Shown here one piece after another: positions 11,801-22,273 of a stretch of DNA of 64,000 bases (its first letter is position 1; every line of letters starts with the position of its first letter). The notes under the pieces were generated by a model. The model was not told the origin of the DNA. It did no database searches and saw nothing but the letters and a program-made list of their open reading frames with translations. The position numbers were made by a program, and so were the translations under genes. This DNA is from Gordius sp. MW1 (lineage: Eukaryota; Nematomorpha; Gordioida; Gordea; Gordiidae). Location of the stretch: positions 21,164,221-21,228,220 of the forward strand of contig OZ038527.1 of the NCBI GenBank assembly GCA_964036665.1, written 5' to 3'.

Positions 11801-14800
11801 TTTGTATAGCTTATATAATATAAAATTATTTAGACCTATAATGAGTTTGCGCAACAAGTTCATCATCCAACACAAAAAAGAGCAAGCTGCTCAAAATTTC
11901 ACAGTATCCAAAAATCAATCAAATAAAATGGGGAAGTGTAAATTGTGCTTTAAAGAAAATTTTATATTTTAAGTTATATATGTGCAATTAACGTAAGATC
12001 TCAAAACTTTTATCTTCTTCCAACAAAAATGCCTTTTTATTGTATTTAAAATGTTCAGATAATTACTTGTTATAAATAATGACATCTTCAAAAGTTTAAT
12101 CTCGCATTTTTGTCATTATTTTGACGTTATTATATAAGATCTGAATGAATTCATTATGTTAAAATATGATGATATTATTAAACTTTATCCTTTTATTGAG
12201 CCTTAGCCAGGAAATGAAAGTTATTGTTTAGCAACTTTATACCTTCGAGGCAAGTAGTATTTAACACCTCTAATAATGCTTCCTACCTTAAGATACCCAT
12301 TTAGCTTGTATTTTGGGGTTTGAGATAAAAAAATTGGTTCCTTTATGACCAATTTTTATCTTATATAATAATTTATAAGAGTCAGAAAAAAATATAAGGT
12401 ATAATTATTTTTAAAAGTCGAGACGAGAATTCTCGTCGAGACGAGATCGAGATTTTTCTAGGGCGAGACGAGATCGAGATTTTAATAATCTCACCCGAGA
12501 CGAGACGAGATTTGCTATCGAGACCGAGACGAGATCGCAACATTACAAATGACTAACAAAAATGTTTTTTCGCCTATTTTAAATTAGATGTTTTATGTTA
12601 TTGCTTTTGTACCACGATGAGCCTTCGTCCAACGATGTGTTTATCATATAAAATGCTTTAACTACATTGGACAGAAATGCTCTGCCCCCCTTTATCTGCA
12701 GTATTTTAGAACATATAAGGCCTAGGAGGGGCCAAATAATTTGAATAAAGTCCCAAAAGTTTTTGTTATCCAACAAAAAATTTTTTTTGTCCTTATCTTC
12801 AAAACTTTCACCGATTGCTATTTCTTGAATAACAGCTTCATTTGAAATCAAGCTCTCAAGCATTATAACAACCCCACCCCATTTAATAGGGCCTAGAACT
12901 TTTAATGAAGCCGATTTTTCTTTAAGCAATTGTTTTTCATTCATAATTGATGTAAGAATAGCATTGCGCTTTTATACTTGATAATATTCTTGGCTTAATC
13001 AAACTATGTATTAATTCATTTTTTGAACAAATATCTTGATGAGTAGGTTCAAGTCATGGGCTGCACAGTGCACACCCAAAACATTGAAGTGCGGTGTAAT
13101 TAGCTTTCAAAAGTTCCCAAGCTTTTTCCATGTTGGCTGCATTATCTGTAACAACAGCAACTAATTATGGAGTAGGGTTGTTATGCTTGACAGCAGTCTT
13201 GTTAAGGAGCGGCGCTCCGGAGCTGGAGCGATCCCTCCTTTTTAAAAATGAGGAACTGACGCGGGAGTATCCTTTTAGGGCTGGAGCGGAGGAGCGGCGC
13301 TCCTCCGCTTAAATTTAATATTTAAATTATATTATTTTTTAAATATTATTAATAAAAAAAATATTTGTTAATGAAAATATAATTTAATTTTATTTTATTT
13401 AAATTTATTCATTATTAAATGTTGAGCCGAGTTTTATATTGATTTTTATCTAATCATTTGAAATATTAAACATCAATTTTTCCTTTTTATATTGAAAATT
13501 TTTTGAAAATCTTGTAAGTCATATTAATATTCATTTTGTAGATATATAAAAAATAGTTTTATTATGGTTTTAGTAGAGATTATAGAAGAAGAAACCAAAT
13601 TTCCATTTACACCATACAAAAAATATTTAAAGCTTATAGATGATACAGTTGATAAAGTCAACTTAAAGGCGAAATGCCTATTGTGCATTAACAACAAAAT
13701 GATTTCTTTCTATAAAATCAGCAGCTTTAATTTAAAAAAACACCTTAATCAATATTTCTTTATTTTATAATAATTTTTTTAAATTGTTATAATTATTTTT
13801 GGGCAATTCATTACATAGTTGAGCTCAGGTTGTCTCTTTTATATTTTTATATTAATTATTTTTGAACAATTCCATGAATTAAAATATTTATATTAAATAC
13901 AATACCCCGCTTCCCTCTAGTGGTCTTGTGGAGCGCCTATTTAGTATCGCAAACAGGTCTTAGGGGAGAAGCGTGGGTGTTTGTTAGATTTTAATTTTGA
14001 AAATTTATTACTTTTAAAAGCTAATAAAAGATTATAAATATTTTGATATATCATATAATATAAATAAAACGTTTTGATAAAAAAAAATATGAATTTGTTT
14101 CGTGTACCTTCTAAAAAAATGAAAATCAAAGGAGCGGTTATGGAGCGGCACTCCATTAGTTGGAGCGGGAGCGCTCCTTTTAATATGTAGTAGCGGGAGC
14201 GGGAGTTTGCTCATTTTGAGAAGGAGCGGGAGTCGCTACTTTTAAAAAGGAGCGTTAACAAGACTGCTTGACAGCTTGATTTCTAATAAAGCTATTCTTC
14301 TAGAAAAGACAATCAGTGAAAGCTATAAAGTTATAGACAAATGGAAAAATTTGTTGGATAACGAAAACTTTTGGAACTTGATTCAAACTATTTTGTCTCT
14401 TATAATCCTTATATATTCTAAAATACGCAGGTAGAGTGGTATATAGCTTTTATTTCCGATGTAGTCGAAGCATTTTTTATAATATACACATCGGGGGATA
14501 AAGGTTCATCGTATTACAAGAGCAATCACATAAATCATCTAAATAAAAAAGGCAACATTTTGATTACACTGGTCAACAAAAGAAAATAACCGGGAAACGG
14601 TCAACTCCGATAGAGTTTTTTGTGGTGAACACAAATATGTTTTTCGTTTTTTTCCTATACGTCAAGTTTTTTAGATATTTCGATTCAAAGTTGAGAAAAT
14701 GACCGTTTTTGACCTTTTCGATGCTTAATAGAGCGATATTGAATGGCTAAAAAAAAATTTTAACCTTTAAGTGGTAGAACCAACTTAGGGTAAAACATTG

Positions 14801-17800
14801 AAAATTGTTTTTCCTTATTGTTTTTACTTTTTCCAATATATCGAAATTAAATTAGTCCCTATGCCAAGCGGCATTCTTTGAGCCTCCCTCCCTCTCTATC
14901 TAATTGGATTTATAACACTATACTCTTGGTGCATGTGAGTGATTGATGGATGATGTGGGGGTGTGGGTGTGTAAGAGTAGTGGCGTAATACGATACGAGC
15001 TATTCCTCTAGTAGAGAGGGAGGATGACAGGCGTAGTAGTAGGAATAGTTCGTATTAACTCACTACTCTTGCACCCACCACACTCATCAATCACTTACAT
15101 GCACCAAGGGTATAGTGTTATATAAGCATATAAGCCAATTAGGTAGAGAGGGAGGGAGGCTCAAAGGAAGCCGCGATTTCGCATAGGGACTAATTTCATT
15201 TTTCATTATTAAAAAGTAAAAACAATAGGGAAAAAAATTATTTTTCAATGTTTTACCCTAAGTTGGTTCTACCACTTAAAGGTTTAAAAAAAATTTAGCC
15301 ATTCAATATCGCTCTATTGAGCATCGAAAAGGGTCAAAAACGGTGCGATCTTATCTCTTCATATCGCCGGAATTAGCTCTCTTTTAGGTTCAATAAACTT
15401 CATTACTACAATTATCTCTTTACTACTTACGTGCAAAGTAATTTAAAAGTCAGCTTTGAATCGAAATATCTAAAAAACTTGACGTATAGGTAAAAAACGA
15501 AAAACATATTTGTGTTCACCTCAAAAAACTCTATCGGAATATGTTGACCTTATTTACACAAGATCATTATTTGTTAACTAGTGTTATCAAAATCTCCATT
15601 TCGCCGCACATTTGCTGCATCCGAGTTACAGTTAACTCAGGAACAAATAGCTAAATACAAAATACGCAGAATTGAGTCCATAACACGCAATTTACACCTT
15701 ATCAAAGTAAACCCACCCGTTTATTATGCAATGTCATCCTCAGATTCTACAGATGAAGATCTAGAAAAAATTTAATCGGATGCCGAATAACGCTGATCTG
15801 TTTATATACATAAAACATAAACTTTCTAGATGCATTTATTAAATTATTTAACCGTTTGTTATTGTGCATAGTGTTTTTGTTATTTTTTGTGTTGTTGATT
15901 CACCATACATGGGTTTTTTTTTAAATTTTCCCTCTTTTCCCATTCTTTTCCCTTAAAATTTTGCCAAAGATTGCGTTGGGGAAAATATGATTTCTCGACA
16001 CACAATCGTTTGTAATTAAACGTGCATTTAATTTATGCTGAACAAGCAACTTATTAGCGGTCCGGAACTCATTTTAATAATAAAATCCAAAACTGATGAC
16101 CAGAGATTCAATCCGACCGTTAATTTAATTATTTTTTGATACGACTAATGTAAATTGGTCAAAACGGCATACATCGAGGATATTTTTGGCCAAACCAATT
16201 AGCAAGTTGCCTTACATTTGTGTCAACTAGTTTTATAAAAACAGCTGGGTTTGTTTGGTCGACTTTTGGTTTTAGCCGACCAAACATGAACAAACCAAAG
16301 ATTTTTTGGTCTGTTTTTCTTAGTCGCATAAATGGATTATGTTTAGTCGACTAAAACCAAGGGGCGACCTAACAAAACCCAGCCGTTTTCACAACACTGG
16401 TGTCAACTATATGTATTGTTCTGGATTTAATTAAAAGGTAACATTCTATCTTTGGGTCGGGTCGAGTTTGTATTTAAAGGCTACGTGTCTTGAATTATTT
16501 AACTTAGAACTGACGCGGACCCCAGATCTCAAACCTGATGCTATGATAACGGAGTTTTCTAAAACGGTATTGTCAACCATCCACGCTGGTGGCAACGTTT
16601 TAATCCCTTGTCCATTGTCGGGAGTTACTTTTGACTTGTTGGAATGCCTGCACCTCAGCTTGGCGGGAGGTTATAGTGGTCAAAGTGTTCGGGATCCTGT
16701 CATTTACTTCATAAGTCCAGAAGCTAAAAGTTCCCTAGCTTATGCCAACATCTTCTCCGAATGGCTTTGTACCTCTAAACAGGTCGGTAAATGTTGAACT
16801 ATGTGATTTTTAACGTATCTAAGATAAAACATGCTATTTAATGCTTTAGGAAAAAAGCAAAAATTTGTTTTTTAAATTTTATACATAAAAATAAAATTTG
16901 TTTATGTATAATTATATTGCTGTTTTATTATTAATCTCGTGGCCTTTAAAAATCCCCCTTATTAAATCTTTAGAAATCTCTTTCAATCATTCCTTGTTAT
17001 TTATTCCCTAAATATGTACAATGGAGTTGGAATTGAAAAGAAATATTTTACTGTAATTAGGTGAAAGTGTACCTACCGGAAGAGCCGTTCGTACACGCGG
17101 AGATGTTAGCTAGGGGAACGCTTAAACAGTACGGAGACGTGAGTGGAGCTGAGTTCAATCGAGATTTTAGAACGCCTTGTGTTGTTTTCGCTGGCCACAC
17201 CAGCCTCAGGTTCGGGCCCGCCGTCAATTTCATGCGGCTGTGGAGATCGGACCCGAAAAATACCATCATTTTGATTGATCCATACCTTTACCACCCTAAT
17301 GCTGGGTAAGGATGGCAACTTTGTTTAATTACTTTTGTCTCTTACAAATCTAAGTAGTTTTTTATAATTTTAAATTTAATTTAACGTAAAAATTGAGTAA
17401 AATTGTAAACGAAAAGGATTAAACCTTAAATATCAATCTAGAACTAAGTAAGGGTAGGGACTTTTATTAAACAAATGATCTTTTGAACCTAATTTGACGC
17501 AGAAGAGAAAGTATTTGTCATAAAATCAGACCTAAATTAAAATTCCATCTTAATCCTGGATAGGCATGGCTTAAGGCCTTCGTTTACTTAGATTTGCCTC
17601 GTACGACTTGAAAGAAATTAATTAAACACTATTTGACGCATTAACTGAGAAAAATTGTAATCCAATGCGCGAAATATTATTTATAATGCTTTGTCAAAAA
17701 ATTCGAACCCCGGAATTTTTGTTGTCTTAAATCTATATTTATATTTACCCTACTCTATTCAGTGATCAGGGTGTGGTAGGCACAGGGTTTGTTTTAGGGT

Positions 17801-20800
17801 GGGAGTCCGAATTATTATATCACAGACGTCATTTAATTCAAATTAAAGGTGGTCGAAAGTTTGGTAGAGTGTAAGGGAGGGTAAGATGAAGTTTATTTGA
17901 AACAGTTAATTTTCTCAGTATCTTGATGCGTAGAGCAGTGGTTCTTAACCTTTTTATACATGCGACCCCCCAAATATTTTATAATTTTTTTGCGACCCCC
18001 CCATTTTTTTTATAATAATTTATATTTGTTAAATTATCTATTATATGATTTTTTATTATTGTTTCATTTTATTAAATAATAAACATAAAACACAACTTTA
18101 TTATTTCATTATCTATTTAAAATTTAAATAGATAATGAAATAATATCAACATAAAAACTTCATAATTAAACATAAAAACAATTCATTTATAATAAAAAGG
18201 ATATGCATTCGGAAATATATTTAATGAGATTTCTGCTGCTGAACATCATCAACCAATTTGTTAATTCTTGGTTCAATTGATTGTAATGCTATCCTCATGC
18301 AGGAATCTAGTCGCAATCGATTGCGTTTTTTAGTTTTTATATCCACCATAGTTGAGAAACCTTTTTCACACAAATATGTACTAGCGAAAGGCAGCAAATT
18401 TTGCATTGCTGCTGAAAATAATGGAGGATATTCTGCACGAATTTGTATCCAAACTTGCGCCAAACTTTTAGTTTTAAACAAAGATTTTAAATTACAATCA
18501 TTTATTAATTCTAATAATGAATCTTCATCATCTGATGATAAATTGGTATTTTTATAATTGTTGTATGGATCTTGAATCCAGAGTTTTGTAATGTGACCTT
18601 CATCATTAGGGAAATATTTTTCAAATTTATCAATTAATTTTAAAATATGACATTTAATCAAGTAATTTACATTTTCTTTCTCGAATTGAAATTTTGAATC
18701 AGAGATTAGTTGTGAATAGAATGGAAACATTTCATATATATTTGAGTCTATTCTTTGAATCCATCTTTGTAATTTCATTTTCATAGCCTCAATTTTGTTA
18801 TGCATAGTAAAAATATCAGATTTAGGTCCTTGCATAGATATATTCAACTGATTTAGAATTGTAAAAATATCCGCTAGATATGACAATTTAGCGACCCAAT
18901 TATTGTCATCAAAATAGCTTGATAGGCTGGAGTTTTTATCATTTAAAAAAAGTTCAACTTCCAGTCTCAATTCAAATAAACGAGTTAAGATTTTTCCTCG
19001 TGATAGCCATCTCACTTCTGTGTGAAATAAAAGAGAACTATTATCTGCGCCAACTTCTTCACAAAAAATTGAAAATAATCTTGACTTTAGTGAACTTCCT
19101 TTTATGAAATTTATAATCTTTACTGAAATTATCAAAACTTCATTCAATTCTTCACTCATTTCCTTGGAGGCTAATTGTTCCCTATGAATAAAACAATGAG
19201 TAGTTGTTATGTTTGCATGTGCAATACGTTTTATTCTTGATGTAATGCCCTTATAACAGCCAGTCATAGAGGCAGCACCATCTGTGCAAATTCCAACACA
19301 GTTTTTCCAGAGTAAGCCATTAGTATTCAGAAAGGAATCTATTTTGTTAAATATATTTTCACTTGTTGTATCTGTTTCTAAGTCTATGCAAAAGAGAAAT
19401 TCTTCAGATATATCCATTTTTATAAAATCAATAAATCGAATGTATCCTAAGCAAATGCTCCTGTTAGAAACATCTGTAGATTCATCTATTTGTAATGAGA
19501 ACCAAGGAGAATTTTTAATATAGCCAGTTAACTGTTCCTGAAGATCATTAGCTATTAATAAAGTTCTATTATAAATTGCATCATTTGACAAAGGTATTTC
19601 TTTAATTTTGTTTGACACAAAGGGTTCAAATAGCTCTTTACAAATATTAAACATGGCAGGTTTTAATAATTCTTCGGCTATAGTAAATGGTTTTTTTGCT
19701 TTTGCAATGTACAAAGCTGCAATAAATGAAGCTTTTAATAAATTTTTATTGGTAGTAGTTGTCACATTTATGAGCGTCTTTTGATTTTTTAATTCATCTC
19801 TTTTTCTTATAAAAAAATCTTCCTTTTTATTTTTATATTTATCATGGTTAAGATTTAAATGCCTCCACAATTTATTAGGTTTCATTGATTCATTAGAGAG
19901 AACTACACCACATATAACACATTGTGGTTTTGTAGTTCCTCGAACTTCTATGCTTACAAACCCATATTTAATATAATCACGATAGTATTTTCTAATTCTA
20001 TTGTTACTTGATTTTATACCTTTAGTTTTAGGACTATTGGTTTTTTCCGTTTCATTTTTCGCTGTATCATCATCGGAACCTTCACTAATATTTGAAGTTC
20101 CTGGTCCGCGATTATTTAGATCAAAAAAAATTTCCAATGTTTCTTTCTGCTTTTTGCTCATAATATGGAATATAATAACTATTTAAAATGAACAAACAAT
20201 ATAAGAAATAATGCACTATTTTGCGATCCAAAGTCTGTGGTGAGAAGTTCGCTTTATTTTTAAATTTCAGAAGTTAAATTTGTTGAATTGTAAAATTAAA
20301 TGAAGATAATTATTTTAAAGATTAGAAAATGAATAAATTATGAAACAGCAAAAAAATCTACCATTCAAAAAATTATTTTCATTATAAATAATAAGTTTCA
20401 CAACGTATTTTAATAGCAGCATGGTGTGAGTGGTTATAGCGACGTCTTGTAAATGTTAACAAACATAATGCAACGAGTTCGAATCCCAAGGTGAGTATTT
20501 TTTCTAAAGCTTTTCTGAATATTTTTATTTTATTCTAAAAAAATTTGGCGACCCCCCGGCAAACTTCTCGCGACCCCCTTGGGGGTCGCGACCCCTAGGT
20601 TAAGAATCACTGGCGTAGAGCACAAACAACAATCAAATTTAATGGAAACTTTTGAATGATACTCGGTAATTTTTGGTTGATTAAGCCTAAACACCGAATG
20701 GTGTCATACTCTCGAATATATGTGTCGTATATGTGAATACGTGAAAGAAGAATAGTTTATTATAACTTTTATTTGTATATTATTTTCTACAGATTATTTT

Positions 20801-22273
20801 ATTGGTATAGTTATAATTTAATATTGTAAGCCAAATTCGAGTTGGTAATAACATATGTTTTTGTGATTATCATTCTAATTATCCTTTGTTCATTAATTTC
20901 CCCACCCCGGCCCAGTTATTAATAAAGTTGCGTTACAAACATATACTTCTCCTAATCTATAATATATCATTAATCGTATCAATTTGATCATCATATCGAG
21001 CTCTTGCTAATCATTAATTCCTTAGCTTAGAGTATATCATATCATCATATTAGATTTATTCCTTAGGTATTTATAACATATGAAAAGAGTTTAAAGCGCG
21101 CACTTAATAGCTATAATTTTGTTCGGTCTTTTGTGTCACTTTAGCCTTTTCCTTTATTCGTCCATCTAGTGTTGGGGACAATATAGCTGCGGGGATCGAT
21201 GGTATAATCGAGGAAACTTTGGCCCCTTTTCAACCCATATACGCTCGAATCGTGAAATGTCCCATAGATACGGGGCTGGGTTCGAGCCACGTTAGGAAAT
21301 TGTTGAAAGACGTTAAACCCAAGGCTACCGTCGTATGTCCCGACATTTATTCCGCTGTGTTGGAGGACGCTATGTCATCCACCGAACACAGCTACCAATT
21401 GAAAACCATATCGAGCCCCGTGACGAGATTAGCTAATAAAGATATGGAAGAAACTCTACGACGGTCTATAGTTGAATTCGTGATTAAATCTCCCCACGAT
21501 GGGCGCGAGAGTAAGAGCGCTTACCAAAAAGTTCTTCTATCCGAAGAGGGCAGCACTCTCGAGCTGTTAACTCAATCTTCGGTTATTCAGGTTTATAATA
21601 AAATAGTATGAAGGAATAAATAGAATAAGAAGGATAATTAACATGAATCTTTATTAACTAATAGGGGTAGGGATTTATGTAGACAAAAGAATTATTAAAA
21701 CATATAATTATAGCAATAATATAATCTGTAGAAAATGTTATGTACTAAATTAAACTATTCTTCTTTCACGTATTCACATATACAACACAGGTATCTCCCG
21801 ACACTTACATCGGACCCGCTTTTCAAGCATCTCTAAGTGCGCGCGATAACGCATACACTTTAAAAGTTAAAGAAGCGTCCTCCGAAACTGAAAACAATGG
21901 TGACCGTGATTATTCTATCAAACCCAACACTTGGGGTGATTTAGATGAATCGAGGTTGGTTAAAAAATTGCGAAAATCCGGTTTTACCGTTGATAAATTA
22001 ACCCAACACGAAGCCCAACAAAAAATTCAAGCTGACGGACTCATTGTTTTAACCGGCAAATTTGTTTTTAAAGTCGCCGGAATGGGTGCCTCTTGTTATC
22101 TCTGTCTATCTGATACTGTTTTAAAGAGCGAAGAAGGCGAAGGCAAAACCCCTATCAAGAATACACAAGTTATATCTAATTCCTTCGATTCCAAAGACGA
22201 AAACTCACATAAATCTTTAAAGGATGCCCTAACTAAAATTTTAATAGAGGAACTCAATAGGACCAGTAGCTGA
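8826..22273 (+). CDS. INTS9: Integrator complex subunit 9 (seven exons)
   Basis: INTS9 is the catalytically inactive metallo-beta-lactamase/beta-CASP partner of INTS11 in the nuclear Integrator complex, which cleaves snRNA and promoter-proximal transcripts (family knowledge). Exons: 8826-9041, 9076-9243, 9279-9727, 16508-16782, 17061-17305, 21170-21590, 21791-22273; all junctions are GT-AG and phases agree. About 751 aa, a little longer than the human protein. Seen: N-terminal MBL strand region ending in LNFLP; ILISNYQN, where active enzymes carry the metal-binding histidines; YATEPTYQ; the SSNWIIQS-like block GSCNWVIQSDYEK; GGNVLIPC and DLLECL of beta-CASP; VYLPEEPFVHAEM; CVVFAGHTSLRFG; a C-terminal dimerisation-type domain. 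The start was chosen because the next residues align with the family N-terminus. One A in the run at 9455-9459 breaks the frame. Introns 3 and 5 hold transposons. Confidence 0.9.
9042..9075 (+). other. INTS9: 34-nt intron 1 of INTS9
   Basis: GT at 9042-9043 and CTATAG ending at 9075. Removing it joins two family-conserved coding blocks in phase 0. The 35-nt intron 2 (9244-9278) behaves the same way: without its removal the reading frame meets a stop soon after, and with it YATEPTYQ continues into FGRLYLYEVLNYFE, the expected family sequence. Confidence 0.85.
10427..10724. mobile_element. hAT-type MITE, CATGGGCGTACGCAGG variant
   Basis: A 298-bp element in INTS9 intron 3 with ends CATGGGCGTACGCAGG and CGCGTACGCCCATG. 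The 8-bp duplication CCATGTAG is at 10419-10426 and 10725-10732. It contains G-runs near both ends and a tandemly repeated internal segment of about 50 bp (TCTCCACTATCCAAATCC motif). Confidence 0.85.
11335..11396. mobile_element. Short MITE, CATGGGTGTAGCCAGG family
   Basis: A 62-bp element with inverted ends CATGGGTGTAGCCAGG / CCTGGCTACGCCCATG and a C tract between. It is essentially two ends with almost no interior. The flanking 8-mers are not clearly duplicated. Confidence 0.7.
11457..12546. mobile_element. GAGACGAGA-rich non-autonomous hAT-type element
   Basis: A 1090-bp insertion in hAT copy 1, flanked by the exact duplication AAATGACT (11449-11456 and 12547-12554). Both subterminal regions are packed with CGAGACGAGATCGAGA-like motifs in inverted orientation, at about 11480-11570 and 12415-12540. 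The centre is AT-rich and non-coding. A loose fragment with the same motifs occurs at 28565-28635. Confidence 0.75.
13194..14266 (+). mobile_element. Internally deleted hAT element with GGAGCG subterminal repeats
   Basis: 1073 bp, ends CAGTCTTGTTAA and TTAACAAGACTG, with the exact 8-bp duplication CTTGACAG at 13186-13193 and 14267-14274. Both subterminal regions carry repeated GGAGCGGCGCTCC-like palindromes, the kind of arrangement hAT transposases bind. A small + frame at 13564-13770 encodes KAKCLLCINNK followed by NLKKHL, a BED-type zinc-finger-like segment. This suggests a deletion derivative of an autonomous hAT. Confidence 0.8.
14571..15549. mobile_element. Foldback element, long imperfect palindrome
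   Basis: 979 bp, starting GGTCAACA and ending TGTTGACC. Roughly 430-bp arms are inverse complements around a centre near 15010. Shared blocks include the TCTATCGGAGT-type ends, the CACAAATATG segment, the ACCAACTTAGGG block and the GGAGGGAGGCTC block. The right arm carries an extra stretch of about 105 bp near 15343-15448. Non-coding. A related single arm is at 29139-29330. Confidence 0.8.
16228..16399. mobile_element. hAT-type MITE, AACGGCTGGG family, copy 1
   Basis: 172-bp inverted-repeat element in INTS9 intron 3, with the 8-bp duplication GTGTCAAC (16220-16227 and 16400-16407). The arms contain CAGCTGGGTTTGTTTGGTCG and its inverse. A second copy is at 61059-61179. Confidence 0.8.
18221..20161 (-). 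CDS. hAT transposase, BED finger plus hATC domain
   Basis: 646 aa, unbroken. It should cut and paste the surrounding element by binding its ends in the nucleus (family knowledge). N-terminus: acidic, Asn-rich lead, then a BED zinc finger at about residues 75-110 (CVICGVVLSN, then WRHLNLNHDKY). Catalytic core: SLQIDESTDVSN (Asp and Glu of the RNase H-like fold), GICTDGAASMTG (second Asp) and THCFIHREQLASK. An all-alpha insertion follows, with HTEVRWLSRGKILTRLFEL. The C-terminal dimerisation region has LPFASTYLCEKGFSTM and KNRLRLD-like sequence near residues 590-620. It resembles the SCAND3/ZBED5/FAM200-type transposases. Length and completeness fit an active or recently active enzyme. The domesticated-gene alternative is unlikely because TIRs and target duplication are intact. 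Confidence 0.93.
   Translation of the reverse strand: MSKKQKETLEIFFDLNNRGPGTSNISEGSDDDTAKNETEKTNSPKTKGIKSSNNRIRKYYRDYIKYGFVSIEVRGTTKPQCVICGVVLSNESMKPNKLWRHLNLNHDKYKNKKEDFFIRKRDELKNQKTLINVTTTTNKNLLKASFIAALYIAKAKKPFTIAEELLKPAMFNICKELFEPFVSNKIKEIPLSNDAIYNRTLLIANDLQEQLTGYIKNSPWFSLQIDESTDVSNRSICLGYIRFIDFIKMDISEEFLFCIDLETDTTSENIFNKIDSFLNTNGLLWKNCVGICTDGAASMTGCYKGITSRIKRIAHANITTTHCFIHREQLASKEMSEELNEVLIISVKIINFIKGSSLKSRLFSIFCEEVGADNSSLLFHTEVRWLSRGKILTRLFELRLEVELFLNDKNSSLSSYFDDNNWVAKLSYLADIFTILNQLNISMQGPKSDIFTMHNKIEAMKMKLQRWIQRIDSNIYEMFPFYSQLISDSKFQFEKENVNYLIKCHILKLIDKFEKYFPNDEGHITKLWIQDPYNNYKNTNLSSDDEDSLLELINDCNLKSLFKTKSLAQVWIQIRAEYPPLFSAAMQNLLPFASTYLCEKGFSTMVDIKTKKRNRLRLDSCMRIALQSIEPRINKLVDDVQQQKSH
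20416..20492 (+). repeat. tRNA-derived segment inside the hAT element
   Basis: An A-box-like run (TGGTGTGAGTGGTTATAGCG) is followed about 40 bp later by the B-box-like GAGTTCGAATCCC. This is the layout of the pol III promoter of a tRNA or tRNA-derived SINE. The acceptor stem does not close, so I do not call a functional tRNA. Confidence 0.5.

Larger units (their letters stand above)
10884..13165 (-). pseudogene. hAT transposase pseudogene, copy 1 (C-terminal half)
   Basis: Minus-strand protein blocks in order. From about 13165: VVTDNAANMEKAWELLKA and CFGCA (the conserved catalytic Asp and CxxC region of DUF659-type hAT transposases). 12944-12579: WGGVVIMLESLI and NFWDFIQII. 11335-10884: the C-terminal dimerisation (hATC) region, with SSAASERI-like sequence across a frameshift and a DLKKIESDGE end followed by a stop. 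Frame breaks and two inserted elements (11335-11396, 11457-12546) inactivate it. A sister copy in opposite orientation occupies 13166-15790. Confidence 0.75.
13166..15790 (+). pseudogene. hAT transposase pseudogene, copy 2 (inverted sister of copy 1)
   Basis: Plus-strand blocks of the same transposase family as 10884-13165. A GVVMLDSL segment is split by the insertion at 13194-14266. It continues from 14267 with LISNKAILLEKTISES and NFWNLIQTI. The end is at 15581-15790, with NPPVYYAMSSSDSTDEDLEKI followed by stops. A second insertion (14571-15549) lies between the last two blocks. Confidence 0.7.
17936..20612 (-). mobile_element. Complete hAT transposon (ZBED/SCAND3-like)
   Basis: A 2677-bp element in INTS9 intron 5, antisense to the gene. 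Its ends are CAGTGGTTCTTAACC and GGTTAAGAATCACTG, and a perfect 8-bp duplication GCGTAGAG is at 17928-17935 and 20613-20620. Both ends carry GCGACCCCC-type subterminal motifs. The single intronless transposase frame (18221-20161) is uninterrupted. Intact ends, duplication and frame together suggest recent insertion. Confidence 0.93.
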
